Source: Desulfobacter vibrioformis DSM 8776
GTDB lineage: Bacteria; Desulfobacterota; Desulfobacteria; Desulfobacterales; Desulfobacteraceae
Reading direction: 5' to 3'
Length of the DNA: 61,779 nucleotides
Assembly (NCBI RefSeq): GCF_000745975.1
Contig: NZ_JQKJ01000023.1
Coordinates: forward strand, 1-61,779
The notes below the pieces were generated by a model that was not told the DNA's origin, searched no databases, and saw nothing but the letters and a program-made list of their open reading frames with translations. Positions 60,293 through 61,779 of this stretch are shown here, piece after piece. The translations under genes were made by a program, and so were the position numbers. The stretch's first letter is position 1. Every line of letters begins with the position of its first letter.

Positions 60293-61453
60293 ATGAAGCT
60301 GCAAGAGATATTCTTAGAAGGATATGGTCACCCCATCCTCGTCAAATTGATTCAAACCAAAGAGTTGGAAACTTTGTCCTCAGAGGTTGTCCTCTCCTGT
60401 GAAGCAAATGGGAGAAAACCTGCCTTGCCTGTGAAAATGACCTGCTTTGTGCCGTCCAGGGAGGCGAAGATGACTCTCAGGCATACGATCAAGGCCCATG
60501 AAAAGCTGTCTGCAATCCCGGCTACCATCGTTGTTCAGCCGCCTTTGGGCGCGTATGGCGTATCGGCATTGGTCTGGTATATCACCGAAATACCGGCAAG
60601 AAAGGCCCATAACAATAATTGCATGGCCGTTGAATTGAAAACCGGCAGCCAATGGCTCTTTATTAGCCAGGATATTGACGCCGGGCAAACAATTGAGACG
60701 GATGAAACAGCGTGTGAAAAATCCGCCGAACGGTCTTTAACGGCACTTTTCAACGACCTGGAACATTTTGGTTTCAATTTTCACGATCTTTTGCACGCCT
60801 GGTATTATATTCCGCAAATCACCGGCTATGCCAACCAAAAAGAACGGTATCAAATTTTTAATAAATACCGTAAAAAGATATATACAGAACGATCGGATCC
60901 TGATCGTCCAGTTGCTTTTTTCCCGGCCAGCACGGGAATCGGGTGTGACAATCTTTGCGTACGGACATCTGCGGTTGCATTTAAATCCAACGCCCCTGTT
61001 TCAGCCCATGCCATGGAAAATGAGCACCAGGTCCCGGCCTATGAATATCCCCAACTGGAAAGCATTGAACCCCCTCTGTTTTCACGGGGAATGTGCCTGC
61101 GCTCAAAAAAGTCAGCCATGATATTTGTTTCAGGTACGGCCAGCATCCTGGACGCGAAAACGGTGTGTGAGAATGATATTGCAGGCCAAACCCGCCAAAC
61201 CATCAAAAACATTCACGGCCTGCTGCTGCAAAACGCCATAAAACACAGGCTGTCATCACCCGTAAAAATCGGGGAATCCATACAATACGCCACAGTCTAT
61301 ATCAAGCAGGAGGCAGACTACCCGGTAGTGAAAGAGATTTGCCGCAAATTTTTTGGAAATATACCCATACTATTCGTTAAGGCGGATATATGCCGCAGCA
61401 ACCTGTTGGTTGAAATCGAATGTATCTGCTGCATGTATGCCAGCCAAGTATGA
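60293..61453 (+). CDS. Chorismatase-family protein (FkbO/Hyg5/XanB2-like)
   Basis: 386 residues. The second half follows the chorismatase layout: DLLHAWYYIPQITGYANQKERYQIFNKYR near 165-193, FFPASTGIGCDN near 209-220, PVSAHAMENEHQVPAYEYPQ, FSRGMCLRSKKSAMIFVSGTASIL near 263-286 and a final ICRSNLLVEIECIC. The Glu of LLVEIE corresponds to the active-site Glu of FkbO/Hyg5. These RidA-fold enzymes split chorismate to dihydroxycyclohexadienoate or hydroxybenzoate starters for pigments and polyketides. Which product is made here is open. The 59.4-61.7 kb genes may be the edge of a biosynthetic cluster that continues outside the window. Confidence 0.72.
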   Translation: MKLQEIFLEGYGHPILVKLIQTKELETLSSEVVLSCEANGRKPALPVKMTCFVPSREAKMTLRHTIKAHEKLSAIPATIVVQPPLGAYGVSALVWYITEIPARKAHNNNCMAVELKTGSQWLFISQDIDAGQTIETDETACEKSAERSLTALFNDLEHFGFNFHDLLHAWYYIPQITGYANQKERYQIFNKYRKKIYTERSDPDRPVAFFPASTGIGCDNLCVRTSAVAFKSNAPVSAHAMENEHQVPAYEYPQLESIEPPLFSRGMCLRSKKSAMIFVSGTASILDAKTVCENDIAGQTRQTIKNIHGLLLQNAIKHRLSSPVKIGESIQYATVYIKQEADYPVVKEICRKFFGNIPILFVKADICRSNLLVEIECICCMYASQV

Positions 61454-61653
61454 TACCTCCCTCTCTGATAGAAGAACGGATCTGTCAAAATCAGCCCGGG
61501 TCACTTCCGGCAAAAAAATTAGAGGCCTCTCCCCGGGCGATCAACGGGCGTATTCCCATTTTCCCGGTCATGCCGCTGGCACTGGATTGTGCGTATTTGC
61601 CATCTGTTTCAGGCAGTTCCAACGCCCTGCTTTATAATATGATCGTAACATAA
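61450..61653 (+). CDS. Small ORF coupled to the chorismatase gene
   Basis: 67 residues, beginning MIPPSLIEERICQNQPG. Its ATG overlaps the chorismatase TGA (ATGA), so coupled translation is likely. It contains a mildly hydrophobic middle (IPIFPVMPLALDCAYLP) and no motif I know. It could be a truncated N-terminus of a biosynthetic enzyme or a chance frame. Nothing further is supported in 61654-61779. Confidence 0.4.
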   Translation: MIPPSLIEERICQNQPGSLPAKKLEASPRAINGRIPIFPVMPLALDCAYLPSVSGSSNALLYNMIVT

Positions 61654-61779
61654 TCGTAAGCGCTTAATAAACCACACCTTGGCAAGTACGGTTCGTTATG
61701 CGATATAAAGAGGACCTGCAAGACTGGGCATATCGAGATAGTGAGGCAACAAGGTTTTGTAATCATCCTTGATTATAAG

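Noticed and set aside
61697-61774. 24-codon frame MRYKEDLQDW at the window end
   Set aside because: Too short, no ribosome site, ends before the window edge.

Overview
The window looks like chromosome of a Gram-negative, mesophilic anaerobe of the Desulfobacterota, most likely a Desulfobacteraceae-type sulfate reducer. This is an inference from gene content and order (yicC-DUF370-gmk, pgpA-recA-alaS, a hydrogenase-4-like complex without NiFe ligands, molybdate uptake, LarC, lipid A genes). No rRNA, tRNA or CRISPR array was seen.

Layout. 1-0.5 kb: the 5' part of an IS4-like transposase running off the edge. 0.5-7.4 kb: surface-sugar genes (membrane-bound CapD/WbpM-type dehydratase, gmd, fcl, a lipoprotein), interrupted by a GxxExxY gene and a MntA/HepT toxin-antitoxin pair. 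This stretch is patchy and repeat-rich. 7.7-15.1 kb: a six-gene operon for a membrane complex of four HyfB/C/E/F-like subunits plus large and small subunits related to hydrogenase-4; the large subunit lacks all four Ni-binding cysteines. 15.1-24.0 kb: housekeeping and envelope genes (comF, rlmB, gmk, DUF370, yicC, DUF4416, Trm112-like, msbA, waaA) and an NSS transporter with a 33-residue MetS-type subunit. 24.6-31 kb: a frameshifted FadL-type porin, a membrane protein, a metallophosphoesterase and the YejB/YejE permeases. 30.8-37.4 kb: alaS, recA, pgpA, larC and a PepT-like peptidase. 37.5-40 kb: a rearranged block with DUF2975, an XRE regulator and the lipid A deacylase pagL. 40.2-44.7 kb: an LtaS-like sulfatase-fold transferase with a two-component system, then a small zinc-ribbon protein. 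44.7-48.3 kb: modABC with a short ModC and a divergent HTH-periplasmic-binding-protein regulator. 48.6-54.6 kb: ATP-grasp / alpha-E / transglutaminase-DUF2126 operon. 54.7-55.2 kb: BrnTA. 55.2-57.7 kb: priA. 57.8-61.8 kb: a Fic protein with a degenerate active site and phased upstream repeats, a frameshifted GT9-like gene, and a chorismatase-family gene with a coupled small ORF.

Most of the novelty lies in the structure between genes. There are two short inverted-repeat elements with exact 10-bp target duplications and a decayed third copy, all built on 9-bp CACGAAGNN units. The GxxExxY gene is bracketed by related inverted repeats. A 40-bp sequence, identical in both copies, directly follows two unrelated toxin-antitoxin loci. 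A promoter-DUF2975-xre-pagL unit appears to have been duplicated and then to have lost complementary parts. A decayed copy of the 5' end of priA lies on the far side of the Fic gene. The gmd-fcl pair is bracketed by duplicated fragments of its neighbours. Several of these point to repeated small insertions at gene ends.
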